Assembly: GCF_003326755.1 (NCBI RefSeq) | Contig: NZ_JPWH01000005.1 | Span: forward strand, 1-64,000 | Source: Thalassospira profundimaris | Lineage (GTDB): Bacteria > Pseudomonadota > Alphaproteobacteria > Rhodospirillales > Thalassospiraceae | Reading direction: 5' to 3' | DNA: 64,000 bases | Part shown: in pieces, positions 17,091 through 26,463 of the stretch | How positions within the stretch are numbered: position 1 is the first letter of the stretch | Layout of the letters: every line of letters begins with the position of its first letter | The notes under the pieces: generated by a model | Told to the model about the DNA's origin: nothing | The model's database searches: none | The model's input: the letters and a program-made list of their open reading frames with translations, nothing else | Position numbers and translations under genes: made by a program

Positions 17091-19151
17091 ATGTTCAACT
17101 TCATGCAAAAACGGTCCCGGAAAACGGGGGATATATCACTTCCTGGCGAGATTGAGCCGATCCGCAACGACGACAATCCCGGGCCGGAAACAGCCGAAAA
17201 CGCCGAATATATTCGTGTTCTGAACACCGATTCACGTTTGGCAGGTCTTTCAGAAGACAGTTTCCGTTTCAACGGCAAAAACGCGCATCTTGTTCTGGTT
17301 CTTGTCTCCCCGTATCTCGATTTTGCAGACATTACGGCCAAAATCCGTCGGTTAAGTGCCGGCGCCCAGGTGGTTGCGACCACGACGGCCGGAGAACTTT
17401 GCAACACGACCAGAACTTCGCAAGAGAGATTATATTGTGCCGCCAAAGACGGATGGGACAATGTCGTTATCCAGGTGTTCGGCCCGAATGTTTTTGACCA
17501 GATTTCGATCCACAGCATCAATCTGGCAAATGCCGACATCAGATCGGGCAAGCCCTCAAAGTCACATGACCAGCGTGTCAAAGAAATTGAACAGAACCTT
17601 CGGCAGGTGCGCGTTCCTTTTGATATTGATGCCCGCGATACTTTTGCCATCACCCTTATTGACGGGTTGTCTGCTTCTGAAAACTATTTCATGGAGGCCG
17701 TTTATAAATGTAACCGTTTCCCGTGCATCTTTATCGGCGGCTCCGCAGGCGGGAAGCTTGATTTCCAAAAGACACTGCTCTTCGACGGTAAACAGGTCCT
17801 GGAAAACCATGCTGTTATCATTTTTGCCAAAACCACCAACCAGGTCCATTATGGCATCCTGAAATCGCAAAATTTCAAGGCCACGGGCAAGTCACTTGTT
17901 GTGATCGAAGCAAGTACCGAATTGCGCCAGGCTAAATCGGCCGTCAATGTTGATACACTCGAAGTCATTCCAATCATTGATGCCCTGTGCGACATGATGA
18001 AATGCCAGCGGCAGAATTTGGAACAAAATCTTCACGGATATACTTTTGCAGTGCGGCTCAATGGTGAATATTTTGTCCGCTCCGTTGCCGGAATTGATTT
18101 TGAAGCCAATGTCGTCAACTTTTATTGTGACGTCAGCCCGGGCGATGAACTTCATTTGCTAAAAGCAACCGATTTCACCCGCCAAACCCGCGAGGACATG
18201 GCGGATTTCCTGAAAGACAAGCCCAAGCCCATTGCAGCCATCCTGAATGACTGCATTTTGCGGCGTCTTGGCAATCAGAATGCCCTTTCCACACTGGATG
18301 GCGCATGGGACATTCCCGTTGCCGGGTTTTCGACATTCGGCGAACTGCTCGGGATCAATGTCAACCAGACACTAACTGCCATCGTTTTTTTCCAGGCTGA
18401 CGAAAACCGCGAATTTCGCGACAGTTACGTTCATGACTTTCCGCTAAGATATGCCGGATTTTCACGCTATTTCACCGAAACGCGCCTGAAACGCCAGGGG
18501 CTGATCAATGATATGCGTCAACTCCTGATTGGACGCCTGACCGAATTTATCGAAAAATCGTCCGACCAAAGCAGCCAGTTGGACCACATCGTCAGTCAGA
18601 CGGGTGAACTGCGCGAAAGCGTTGAAAATATGCAACAGGACATGCACAGCCGAATTCAGTCCGTCGCACAATCCGATCAACATGGCCTTCTTGAACAGGA
18701 ATTCACGAAGGTAACGAGCGTTGTTCAGCGCCTGAACGACATTGTCGGCATTATTGATGGCATTACCAGCCAGACCAACCTGCTGTCGCTCAACGCCACC
18801 ATCGAGGCCGCCCGCGCCGGAGAAGCGGGAAAGGCATTTGCCGTCGTCGCCAACGAGGTCCGGTCGCTGGCCTCGGATACAAAATCAACCCTCGAAAAGA
18901 CCCGTGAGTCCCTGACAGAAGTTGAACAGTCAATGGGGATCCTCGGCCAGCATATTGCTGCCTCCGAGGAACGTCTTTCACGGGCCTCAAACGATTACGA
19001 CGAGATTTTCGGCCAACTGGAGGCACTGTTTGGCTCCTTCTCCGAGATCAACCGCGTGGTTGGCGAAATCGGAAACATGTCACATGGTCAAAAATCCGTC
19101 ATGGAGCAGGTCGAAGCCGATCTGACACGCCTGCGCCATATTGACACCTAA
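17091..19151 (+). CDS. Soluble methyl-accepting chemotaxis protein with FIST sensor domain
   Basis: A 686-residue chemoreceptor-like protein. The N-terminal half matches FIST_N (about residues 50-235; [22 protein letters not shown]) and FIST_C (about 245-395; [15 protein letters not shown]). FIST is a cytoplasmic ligand-sensing module thought to bind small molecules such as amino acids. A helical linker leads to a methyl-accepting signalling domain with the hairpin tip [19 protein letters not shown] (about 558-577) and [12 protein letters not shown]. No transmembrane segment is visible, so the receptor is cytoplasmic. I chose ATG 17091, preceded by GAGGGTGGGG, over the ATG at 17076. No cheA or cheW is nearby. 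The stop overlaps that of the convergent pfk gene. Confidence 0.85.
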   Translation: MFNFMQKRSRKTGDISLPGEIEPIRNDDNPGPETAENAEYIRVLNTDSRLAGLSEDSFRFNGKNAHLVLVLVSPYLDFADITAKIRRLSAGAQVVATTTAGELCNTTRTSQERLYCAAKDGWDNVVIQVFGPNVFDQISIHSINLANADIRSGKPSKSHDQRVKEIEQNLRQVRVPFDIDARDTFAITLIDGLSASENYFMEAVYKCNRFPCIFIGGSAGGKLDFQKTLLFDGKQVLENHAVIIFAKTTNQVHYGILKSQNFKATGKSLVVIEASTELRQAKSAVNVDTLEVIPIIDALCDMMKCQRQNLEQNLHGYTFAVRLNGEYFVRSVAGIDFEANVVNFYCDVSPGDELHLLKATDFTRQTREDMADFLKDKPKPIAAILNDCILRRLGNQNALSTLDGAWDIPVAGFSTFGELLGINVNQTLTAIVFFQADENREFRDSYVHDFPLRYAGFSRYFTETRLKRQGLINDMRQLLIGRLTEFIEKSSDQSSQLDHIVSQTGELRESVENMQQDMHSRIQSVAQSDQHGLLEQEFTKVTSVVQRLNDIVGIIDGITSQTNLLSLNATIEAARAGEAGKAFAVVANEVRSLASDTKSTLEKTRESLTEVEQSMGILGQHIAASEERLSRASNDYDEIFGQLEALFGSFSEINRVVGEIGNMSHGQKSVMEQVEADLTRLRHIDT

Positions 19152-20254
19152 ACGGTTTTTGCGGTTTTCCTGACTTTGGGCGGGGTGCCCATATAGGCCC
19201 CCAGCCCGATCGCGGTCGAAACCATCGTTTCGCCGGTATCCACAAGGCGCGGACCGGTGATAACGTCGGCCATTGGCACATCAACAACGCGGCGCTGCTG
19301 CCAGGCAACAACCCGGTCAAACTTGCCCTGCGCAATCAGGTCAACGGCGTGGACCCCAAAGGTCGATGCGACCAGACGGTCACGCGGGGATGGCGTGCCG
19401 CCACGCTGCAAATGGCCCAGCACCGTCACACGGGTTTCCCAGCCGGTGCGTTCGCCCAGTTTTTCCGCCAGCCAGTGCCCGACCCCGCCATAGCGTGCCT
19501 TTTGTCCGTCATGACCCGAAATTACGGCGTCCCCCGTATCGGTTTTAATTGCCTCGGCGACAATCACCAGGGCATGGTTGCGCCCGCGCTTGCGAATATT
19601 CAGGCAATGTTGCGCCATATCTTCCAGGTCATAATCCATTTCCGGGATCAAAATCACATCCGCGCCCCCGGCAATGCCGGCAAACAGGGCAATATGCCCG
19701 GCATCGCGGCCCATGACCTCCAGGATCATGATGCGTTCATGCGAGGCCGCCGTGGGTTGCAACCGGTCCAGCGCATCCACGGCCACATTGACTGCCGTGG
19801 TAAACCCCACCGAATATTCGGTATGGGCCAAATCGTTATCGATGGTCTTGGGAATCCCCACCAGATTAATGCCGCCTTTTTGCGCCAGTTCGCGCAAAAT
19901 CGCCATGCTGCCATCCCCGCCAATGCCAATCAGGGCATCAAGCCCCAGGGCTTCATATCCGGCAATCACTTCGTCAGAGCGATCGGTAAAACTGCCATCG
20001 GGCATGGGATAATGAAACGGATTGCCCTTGTTGATCGTCCCCAGAATGGTGCCGCCCAAACGTAACATGCCGTCATTATTGACATAATCATTCAAGGGAA
20101 CTACCGCAGGCGGACGCTGCAAAAGGCCGTGTGTGCCCTGTCGGATACCAACCACATCCCAGCCATATCCCAGTACGGCACGGCGCACCACCGCCAGAAT
20201 AACGGCATTCAGCCCGGCACAATCGCCACCACTGGTTAAAATTCCGATCCGCAT
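19148..20254 (-). CDS. pfkA: 6-phosphofructokinase
   Basis: A 368-residue PfkA-family enzyme that phosphorylates fructose 6-phosphate. It starts [19 protein letters not shown]. Two diagnostic motifs are visible: GGDGS (about residues 109-113), with the glycine expected for ATP users rather than the aspartate of PPi enzymes, and PKTIDNDL (about 134-141), with lysine where classic bacterial ATP enzymes have glycine. Further conserved parts are [20 protein letters not shown] and [14 protein letters not shown]. The combination fits the group III phosphofructokinases, some of which use ATP. The start at 20254 is preceded by GGGAGA. Its stop overlaps that of the convergent chemoreceptor. Confidence 0.88.
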   Translation of the reverse strand: MRIGILTSGGDCAGLNAVILAVVRRAVLGYGWDVVGIRQGTHGLLQRPPAVVPLNDYVNNDGMLRLGGTILGTINKGNPFHYPMPDGSFTDRSDEVIAGYEALGLDALIGIGGDGSMAILRELAQKGGINLVGIPKTIDNDLAHTEYSVGFTTAVNVAVDALDRLQPTAASHERIMILEVMGRDAGHIALFAGIAGGADVILIPEMDYDLEDMAQHCLNIRKRGRNHALVIVAEAIKTDTGDAVISGHDGQKARYGGVGHWLAEKLGERTGWETRVTVLGHLQRGGTPSPRDRLVASTFGVHAVDLIAQGKFDRVVAWQQRRVVDVPMADVITGPRLVDTGETMVSTAIGLGAYMGTPPKVRKTAKTV

Positions 20255-20389
20255 CAGACTTCTCCCGTAACGGTTTGTCATCGCCTTTATGAAACAGACG
20301 ATGGGGGCAGCACAATATTCATGTGGGTTCGTGCCCGCTTTCTGATAGTATGACAGGCTGTTCGCGTCGACAAAGAAGCTGGATCAAAA

Positions 20390-20596
20390 ATGGATGAAAT
20401 CAATCAGATCGAGATTGAAAAAAAATTGGCTGCTCTGCGCGAGGAACACCGTGATCTCGACATCGCCATCGCCGAAATGGCAAGCAATCCGCGCCACGAC
20501 CAATTGCGCCTTATCCGCCTGAAAAAACGCAAACTGGCCCTAAAAGACGAGATTCGTTACGCCGAGTCGCAAATCCTACCCGATATTATCGCCTGA
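20390..20596 (+). CDS. DUF465 family small protein
   Basis: A 68-residue helical protein with the DUF465 signature: EKKLAALREEHRDLDIAIAEMA, then the polar turn and LRLIRLKKRKLALKDEIRYAES. A paralogue of the protein at 15665. The function is unknown; a short antiparallel coiled coil is likely. A weak GGATC precedes the ATG. It is divergent from pfkA. Confidence 0.75.
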   Translation: MDEINQIEIEKKLAALREEHRDLDIAIAEMASNPRHDQLRLIRLKKRKLALKDEIRYAESQILPDIIA

Positions 20597-20739
20597 TTAT
20601 ACGGTTCAGTTTCTCGCAAAACCTTGCTGCTGACCGCATTTTTTGGGTTGTGCAACGGACTGATAGAGCCCGCCCCTATGGTATGGCGCGGCCCAAAACA
20701 ATTGTGTTTGTCGGCATTCGCCAGGGAAGTTTAGGCGGA

Positions 20740-21585
20740 TTATTCCGGGCTGGGTGCAGGTTGCATGCGCGCCAATGAATAACGCAATTCGCGGTCAACC
20801 CCACCCATCACCGTGGTCAGCGATTCACCGGGGCCGATCTGATAGACCCCGAACACCAGGCGGTAATCCACTGGCTGACCATCCCAAAAATAGGACGCCC
20901 GATATAGCCGGTCACTGATTGCCTGGGTACGGCGCCAGCCCTCGGCGGCATCCACGTTATAAAGCAACGCGGCAAAGTCATTACAGCCCAAATAACCCAG
21001 CTGATGGGGTGGCTGGATATAAAGCCGCAAAAATTCGGCCAGTTGCGCAATCATGGCATCCTTGCAGGATTGACCATAGGTCTTTGAAAGCACATCCAGA
21101 TCGGCAATTTCGCATAGCAACAGACAACGCGGTAAGGCGGGCGGCGGGGAAACCGCAATTTCATTTTCCAGAATCTGCATGAAAGACGGACGCGACAACA
21201 GGCCGGTAAACGGATCCTGCACCGATTTACGCGCCAATTCCTGCTGATGTTTTTGCACGGTTTCAAGCTGCGTCACCAGGGTATCAACCCGGGACATCAG
21301 GCGCGACAGGGCGCGCTCCACCGCCGGTGTTATCTGATCGGACGGAATCCCCAAAAGATTGGCCGCATCCATCGGCGCCCGCCCGGAGCCCCCGGATGCC
21401 TCCTCACCAGAAGCCGATCCCTTATCGCCAGAATAATCCTGACCGGACGAGGAAGACCCGCCACCATCTGGCGTGGCGCGACCATATGCCTGGGCGGCCT
21501 GAACGGCCTGTCTTGCGGCGGGGTTCCGTCCTTCGGAACCGGCACCGTAGGATGACAGTGTCATCCTGGGTTCTGAGACTTTCAT
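20740..21585 (-). CDS. GGDEF-fold protein with degenerate active site
   Basis: A 281-residue cytoplasmic protein. Residues 1-70 are low-complexity, rich in Gly, Ser and Ala. A helical stretch of about 75-120 (AVERALSRLMSRVDTLVTQLETVQKHQQE) looks like a coiled coil. The rest follows the diguanylate cyclase fold, with DPFTGLLSRPSFMQILENEI in place of DxLTGLPNRR and LGCNDFAALL at about residue 198 where an active enzyme has GGDEF. The loss of the glycine and glutamate residues suggests it cannot make c-di-GMP and may act as a binding or regulatory protein. Confidence 0.72.
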   Translation of the reverse strand: MKVSEPRMTLSSYGAGSEGRNPAARQAVQAAQAYGRATPDGGGSSSSGQDYSGDKGSASGEEASGGSGRAPMDAANLLGIPSDQITPAVERALSRLMSRVDTLVTQLETVQKHQQELARKSVQDPFTGLLSRPSFMQILENEIAVSPPPALPRCLLLCEIADLDVLSKTYGQSCKDAMIAQLAEFLRLYIQPPHQLGYLGCNDFAALLYNVDAAEGWRRTQAISDRLYRASYFWDGQPVDYRLVFGVYQIGPGESLTTVMGGVDRELRYSLARMQPAPSPE

Positions 21586-21891
21586 GTCCGGGTTCTCGCG
21601 CTACCTGCGTTCTGGAACGACCCGACTGGCATTGTTCCATATTGAATAATAATACAATCAGAAGTTAAAATCCATTGCCAGAATACTATACTGACAGATA
21701 TTCAACCCTTGCGAGGGTGCCCGCAGATTCCGGCGAAAATATGAGCATTTTGGATCACCCCTGCCCCGTTGCCGTTTTTATCGTCATTTCCCGACACAGA
21801 GTCGCGTCACGCTTGCATGCCGGGGCGACCTCCCTATAATGCGGCCTTCACAAAATACAGCCTCAAGTCAGCAGAGAAACGGAGCCCCATC
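21586..21891. other. Intergenic region upstream of purE
   Basis: About 306 bases between the divergent GGDEF-like gene and purE. It must hold promoters for both. An AT-rich patch lies at about 21640-21700. No riboswitch or clear operator was recognised. Confidence 0.4.
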
Positions 21892-22392
21892 ATGAGCGAA
21901 CCCCGCCCGGCAATCGGCATTATCATGGGCAGTCAGTCGGACTGGGAGACCATGAAAAATGCGGCCGATATTCTTGATACGCTGGGGGTCGCCTATGAAA
22001 CGAAAATCGTTTCGGCCCATCGCACCCCGGACCGTCTGGTCGATTATGCCAAAACCGCGAAATCCCGTGGCCTGAAAGTCATTATCGCGGGTGCTGGCGG
22101 TGCCGCCCATTTGCCAGGCATGACAGCAGCCATGACACCGCTTCCGGTTCTGGGTGTTCCGGTACAAAGCCGCGCGCTCAAGGGCATGGACAGCCTGCTT
22201 TCCATCGTGCAAATGCCCGGTGGTGTCCCGGTGGGAACCCTTGCCATTGGCGCCGCCGGGGCAAAAAATGCCGGGCTGATGGCCGCTGGCATTATGGCCC
22301 TGATGGATGACGCTCTTGCCGGGCGCCTGGATGCCTGGCGCCAAAGCCAGAGCGACGCAGTTGCCGAAGAACCGGTTGACCCGACAAACTAA
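21892..22392 (+). CDS. purE: N5-carboxyaminoimidazole ribonucleotide mutase
   Basis: A 166-residue PurE that converts N5-CAIR to CAIR in de novo purine synthesis, in the cytoplasm as an octamer. Conserved parts are [14 protein letters not shown], the catalytic [32 protein letters not shown] and [15 protein letters not shown] eight bases upstream sets the start at 21892; the longer frame adds 41 residues without conservation. The next gene downstream is purK, 110 bases away on the same strand. Confidence 0.95.
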   Translation: MSEPRPAIGIIMGSQSDWETMKNAADILDTLGVAYETKIVSAHRTPDRLVDYAKTAKSRGLKVIIAGAGGAAHLPGMTAAMTPLPVLGVPVQSRALKGMDSLLSIVQMPGGVPVGTLAIGAAGAKNAGLMAAGIMALMDDALAGRLDAWRQSQSDAVAEEPVDPTN

Positions 22393-22502
22393 CCCCGGAA
22401 ACGCTATGGCGCATCCCCGGGTGCGCCGTTTTTGCATATGTGTATTTTCATGCGGGCGCGATATAGTGCGCACCTGACTGGCCGTTCCGATCCGAGGATT
22501 TT

Positions 22503-23612
22503 ATGACAAACGACTTTGACAAACGCATCATTGCGCCTGGCAGCACCATTGGCATTATGGGCAATGGGCAACTGGGCCGCATGGCCGCCCTGTGTGCGGC
22601 CGAACTGGGATACCGCGTCCATGTCTTTGGCCCCGGAAAAGACAGCCCGACCGAACAGGTCTGCGACAGGGCCACCGTAGCGGATTATACCGATTTCACT
22701 GCCCTGAAGGAATTCGCCAACAGCGTTGATGTTGTGACATTCGAGTTTGAAAATGTCCCCTATGATGCGGTCAAGCTGCTCTCGGGTATTGTGCCGGTCC
22801 GTCCGGGTTGGCAGTGTCTACATATTTCGCAAAACCGCCTGCGCGAAAAAACCTTTTGTAACGAACATGGCATTGGCACGGCCCCCTTTGCCGCCGTGCG
22901 GTCGCTGGCTGACCTTGAAGAGGCCGTTGCCAAACTGGGCCGCCCGTCGGTTTTGAAAACCACCGAAATGGGGTATGACGGCAAGGGGCAGGTTAAAATC
23001 ACCGATGACACCAACCTGGCCTCGGCCTGGGTGGATATGAAGGACAGCGAAGCCATTCTGGAAGGCTTTGTTGATTTTGAACGCGAACTTTCCGTGATCG
23101 TCGCACGCGGGATTGATGGCAAAATGGCCTGTTTTTGCCCGGTGGAAAACCGCCATGCCAACCATATCCTTGATATGACCATTGCGCCTGCGCAAATCCG
23201 CCCGGCCTTGCGGGCTGAGGCCGAAAAAATTGCCAAAATCCTGGCCGAGAAAATGGAATTTGTCGGCCTTCTGGCGGTTGAAATGTTTGTCACCCGCGAT
23301 GGCAAACTGCTGGTTAATGAAGTGGCCCCGCGTCCGCACAATTCCGGCCACTGGACGATTGATGCCTGCGTCACCAGCCAGTTTGAACAATTCATTCGTG
23401 CGGTTTGCGGCCTGCCGCTGGGCGACCCGGCCAACCATTCGGATGCGGAAATGAAAAACCTGCTGGGCGAGGATATCGAGGCCTGGCAGGCAATTTTGTC
23501 CGACCCGGATGCCAAACTGCACCTTTATGGCAAGGCCGAAGCCAAACCGGGCCGCAAAATGGGCCATGTGACCTGGCTGCGCCCGGCAAAGGCGAACAAA
23601 CCGACCAAGTAA
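22503..23612 (+). CDS. purK: 5-(carboxyamino)imidazole ribonucleotide synthase
   Basis: A 369-residue ATP-grasp enzyme that carboxylates AIR with ATP and bicarbonate, feeding PurE. It starts with the substrate-binding GIMGNGQLGRMAALCAAELGY. ATP-grasp motifs are KTTEMGYDGKGQ, the acidic EGFVDFERELSVIVAR, and the metal-binding VNEVAPRPHNSGHWT. GAGG lies a few bases before the ATG. Together with purE it forms the usual two-step module, closed by a strong terminator. Confidence 0.95.
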   Translation: MTNDFDKRIIAPGSTIGIMGNGQLGRMAALCAAELGYRVHVFGPGKDSPTEQVCDRATVADYTDFTALKEFANSVDVVTFEFENVPYDAVKLLSGIVPVRPGWQCLHISQNRLREKTFCNEHGIGTAPFAAVRSLADLEEAVAKLGRPSVLKTTEMGYDGKGQVKITDDTNLASAWVDMKDSEAILEGFVDFERELSVIVARGIDGKMACFCPVENRHANHILDMTIAPAQIRPALRAEAEKIAKILAEKMEFVGLLAVEMFVTRDGKLLVNEVAPRPHNSGHWTIDACVTSQFEQFIRAVCGLPLGDPANHSDAEMKNLLGEDIEAWQAILSDPDAKLHLYGKAEAKPGRKMGHVTWLRPAKANKPTK

Positions 23613-23653
23613 ACAGCCCGAAACAACGTCACCAGACAATCTACCTCATCCTG

Positions 23654-23688
23654 ATACCCCGCCTTCCCCTGGCGGGGTATTTTCTTTG
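23654..23688 (+). terminator. Terminator of purEK
   Basis: A perfect ten-pair stem (ATACCCCGCC / GGCGGGGTAT) with a seven-base loop, followed by TTTCTTT, 41 bases after the purK stop. Confidence 0.88.
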
Positions 23689-23858
23689 ATCAACAGGATG
23701 ATCGCAAAAATAACGACAAAGACCTGCTGCCTCCAAATTTCCGTTTCCGCTGCCGATGCCTCTTTTACCGGCCCGTCAAACAGGCGGCATAATCTGCCTG
23801 CCAAAACTGGCATTGCTTTTGCTCTTATCACGGCAGGTTCTTTTTAAGGCGACGGACG

Positions 23859-24503
23859 ATGCAAAAACTTACCGCCCTTCTGGCACTTCTTTGCGCAATC
23901 ATTCTGGCACCGGCAGGTCACGTAACGATGGCGCGGGCCAGCTCCATCAATCCCGGTGCTGCCGGTTTTCCGACAGTCAATCGCGCCGATCAGCTTCAGT
24001 TCGGGGCGATGGCGGTGGATCTGTTTGGCATTCGCGCCCCGCAGCCCGGTACGGTTTGCCGGGCGGAAGGCATCACGTTTCATTGCGGGGATGCCGCCGC
24101 CCAGGCTGTGCGCCGCATTATCCAGGATTACGCCGTTTCGTGCGACAAGGTATCTGACAGCCAGCTTTTCCCGATGCTGACCGAATGCCATATCGGCCAA
24201 AGCGACCTGAACCGCCTGATCCTGCGCGCTGGCTGGGCAATGGTGGATATGAATGTGTGCGAGAGCGATCCGCGCTGCAAAACCTATATCGCCGATCAAA
24301 ATTTTGCCCGCGACAACCGCAAGGGCATGTGGCTGGGCACCCCGCCCGAAAGCCTGCTTGTCGCCACCCGCAAGCCCGAGACCAAAACCGCGCCAGGCAC
24401 CAAGGCTGCAGCCCGCAATGCGATTTTCAACGTCGATCTGGCCGCCGAAATGAAGGCGCGTAATGCACCGGACCGCACCCTGATCAGCTTTTTGATGCCC
24501 TGA
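23859..24503 (+). CDS. Exported SNase-fold protein, catalytic residues replaced
   Basis: A 214-residue protein with a signal peptide (residues 1-27, cleavage likely after ARA). The body follows the staphylococcal-nuclease (thermonuclease) fold, with a strand motif AVDLFGIRAPQPG, DLNRLILRAGWAMV and a helix YIADQNFARDNRKGMWLG. Aligned with SNase, catalytic Arg35 is Asp, Asp40 is Arg, Glu43 is Gln, and the Arg87 motif (DxYGR) is missing. It is therefore probably not a nuclease. Several cysteines suggest disulfides in the periplasm. No partner is obvious. Confidence 0.65.
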   Translation: MQKLTALLALLCAIILAPAGHVTMARASSINPGAAGFPTVNRADQLQFGAMAVDLFGIRAPQPGTVCRAEGITFHCGDAAAQAVRRIIQDYAVSCDKVSDSQLFPMLTECHIGQSDLNRLILRAGWAMVDMNVCESDPRCKTYIADQNFARDNRKGMWLGTPPESLLVATRKPETKTAPGTKAAARNAIFNVDLAAEMKARNAPDRTLISFLMP

Positions 24504-24541
24504 TCTCGCAATAACAACAGGCTTACATCGTCCGCCCCCAT

Positions 24542-24581
24542 AAAAAGCCCCGCTACGCAATCCAGTCGCAGCGGGGCTTTA
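24542..24581. terminator. Bidirectional terminator between the SNase-like gene and coq9
   Basis: An eleven-pair stem (AAAGCCCCGCT / AGCGGGGCTTT) with a fifteen-base loop. The plus side has TTTAT and the minus side has a longer U-run, so it serves the convergent genes on both strands. Confidence 0.85.
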
Positions 24582-24612
24582 TGATTTGAATGAGCAAACA
24601 GGGGATAACCGC

Positions 24613-25314
24613 TTATCGCGCCCCGCCAAACTGGCGGGCAATGCGCCCCGGTGTCGGAATGCACGATGCAATTTTTTTACCAACACGAAAGCCCGTACCC
24701 GCGACTTTGCCTGCTTTGCCCAGGCTGGATTTCACCTTGGGGATCATCATCACATTCCCAATACGGCGATCCATGAATGCCCAGGTGTCCTTATGCCCGT
24801 CCGATGTATCGTCCAGCCAATACATCAGGGTCGATCCATAAACCCCGGCCAGAAGCCCGCGTTTGGTGTACCAGTTATGATCGGTCGAGGTATCGCCCGC
24901 CGCCTGCCACATCATATCCACGGTTTTTGCCGTCATCCGCAGGCTTTTGGGCAGGTTTTGCGGCAATGACAAATGCGCAACTGCCGCCCGCACCGCATCC
25001 TTGTAAGGCTCCACCAGATCCAGCCGCACGCGAATGGCCGCCGCAATACGATCGCGAATTTTCATCGATTTGATGTCCATCGCCGCCAGCCGGTCCATCA
25101 TGTCGCGGTCCGTCAGGGCGACAAAATGTTCAATCACCTGCCCAATCCCGGCTGGAAACAAACGCTCCACCTCCATTTCCGGCCAGCCCAGATCATCACA
25201 GGCCGCACGCAACGTGGTTTTACTCCAGCCATCAAACGCAACATGCTCCAGGGCGGCGCGCACCAATTGGTCGCGCTGCTCGGCAATACGGGCAAAACTT
25301 TCCTCAACGGACAT
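24613..25314 (-). CDS. COQ9 family ubiquinone biosynthesis protein
   Basis: A 233-residue COQ9-like protein with the TetR-like fold that presents ubiquinone precursors to the modifying enzymes. Visible family parts are ALEHVAFDGWSKTTLRAACDDLG near the N terminus, then LTDRDMMDRLAAMDIKSMKIRDRIAAAIRVRLDL, and YTKRGLLAGVYGSTLMYWLDDTSDG. GGAG seven bases before the ATG at 25314 sits inside the end of def. The def stop is one base before this start, so the two are translationally coupled. Confidence 0.82.
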   Translation of the reverse strand: MSVEESFARIAEQRDQLVRAALEHVAFDGWSKTTLRAACDDLGWPEMEVERLFPAGIGQVIEHFVALTDRDMMDRLAAMDIKSMKIRDRIAAAIRVRLDLVEPYKDAVRAAVAHLSLPQNLPKSLRMTAKTVDMMWQAAGDTSTDHNWYTKRGLLAGVYGSTLMYWLDDTSDGHKDTWAFMDRRIGNVMMIPKVKSSLGKAGKVAGTGFRVGKKIASCIPTPGRIARQFGGAR

Positions 25315-25315
25315 G

Positions 25316-25882
25316 TCAATTCTCCTGTTGCGACTCATTGCGGCCCGAAACATCCGGCGGGTCGCGGCGTAATTCGTCGGTAAAGCCCATCAGGCTCATA
25401 TCTTCCATACGTTCGGGATACATGACTCCGATCAAATGATCATATTCATGCTGAACAACGCGGGCATGAAAACCGCTGGCAATTTTTTCCACCGGTTCGC
25501 CATTTTCATCAATCCCGCGATAGCGAATTTTATCCCAGCGCGGCACATAGCCCTGAAAATCGGGAATCGACAGGCACCCTTCCCAGCCGCCGACCTTTTG
25601 CGCATCATCAAGCGGTTCGATCTCCGGGTTGATCAAAACCGTCAAGGGTATTTCCCCGTCATCATCACCCTTGCCTGCCCGAGTGGGCGGCACAAAAAAG
25701 ATCATCACGGCCAGGGACTGAAACACCTGCGGGGCTGCCAAACCAACACCGCCCGCATCACTTAATGTTTCGATCATATCGGCAACAAGGCGTGTGATTT
25801 CAGGGTCATTGGGGTCTTCCACCCGTTCTGCCACCTTGCGCAAAACCGGGTGCCCCATCCGGGCAATTTTTAATATCGACAT
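25316..25882 (-). CDS. def: Peptide deformylase
   Basis: A 188-residue metalloenzyme that removes the formyl group from new proteins. All three motifs are intact: GVGLAAPQV (motif 1), EGCLSIP (motif 2) and QHEYDHLIG (motif 3, the metal histidines and catalytic glutamate). There is a slightly long acidic insert near residues 70-80. It starts [15 protein letters not shown]. It is first gene of a def-coq9 pair and divergent from rpsU. Confidence 0.93.
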   Translation of the reverse strand: MSILKIARMGHPVLRKVAERVEDPNDPEITRLVADMIETLSDAGGVGLAAPQVFQSLAVMIFFVPPTRAGKGDDDGEIPLTVLINPEIEPLDDAQKVGGWEGCLSIPDFQGYVPRWDKIRYRGIDENGEPVEKIASGFHARVVQHEYDHLIGVMYPERMEDMSLMGFTDELRRDPPDVSGRNESQQEN

Positions 25883-26105
25883 GGCATTTTATCCGATCAC
25901 ACCCTTTTGGGGGCCAAAAACTCCCCCATATATAAGGGGCAAAACCGTACCGGGCAAACCTTGTACGCGATCTTGCAAGCTGCCCCTTTCCTTTTTCTTA
26001 ACTTTGCACTATATAACAGCCACGGTCATTGGTGGCCGCATTAGCATCCGGTTGGCACATCTGCCTTCCGGCTTATTGTGTATTATTGAAAGGAGCGTGG
26101 TTTCC

Positions 26106-26309
26106 GTGCAGGTAATCGTTCGCGACAACAATGTCGATCAGGCTCTGAAGGCGCTTAAGAAAAAGATGCAGCGCGAGGGCATTTTCCGCGAAATGAAACT
26201 TCGTCGTCACTTTGAAAAGCCGTCGGAGAAGAAAGCGCGTGAAGGGGCGGAGGCAATCCGCCGGGCTCGCAAGCTGGAGCGTAAGCGCATCGAGCGCGAA
26301 GGCTTCTAA
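26106..26309 (+). CDS. rpsU: 30S ribosomal protein S21
   Basis: A 67-residue basic protein of the small subunit, needed for initiation. It starts at GTG (read [21 protein letters not shown]) with AAGGAG ten bases upstream. The long upstream part of the open frame has no conservation. Ends [14 protein letters not shown] 22-base inverted repeat and a terminator follow. Confidence 0.93.
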   Translation: MQVIVRDNNVDQALKALKKKMQREGIFREMKLRRHFEKPSEKKAREGAEAIRRARKLERKRIEREGF

Positions 26310-26352
26310 AGTCTTTTTCACTTTCGGGGTTCCTCGAACGTGACTGCACGAT

Positions 26353-26374
26353 CGAATTTAGTACGCTAAATTCG
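26353..26374. repeat. Perfect inverted repeat behind rpsU
   Basis: Arms CGAATTTAG and CTAAATTCG with a TACG centre, between the rpsU stop and its terminator. It could be an mRNA 3' hairpin or a DNA-binding site. No U-run follows. Confidence 0.45.
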
Positions 26375-26386
26375 GACCCGTGCGCC

Positions 26387-26424
26387 AAACCCGCCTCGGA
26401 GCAATCCGGGCGGGTTTAGTTTTT
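26387..26424 (+). terminator. Terminator of rpsU
   Basis: AAACCCGCC pairs with GGCGGGTTT, followed by AGTTTTT. Confidence 0.82.
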
Positions 26425-26463
26425 CGATATCCCGGCCAAAATCAGGGGCCTATCAAGAACCGG

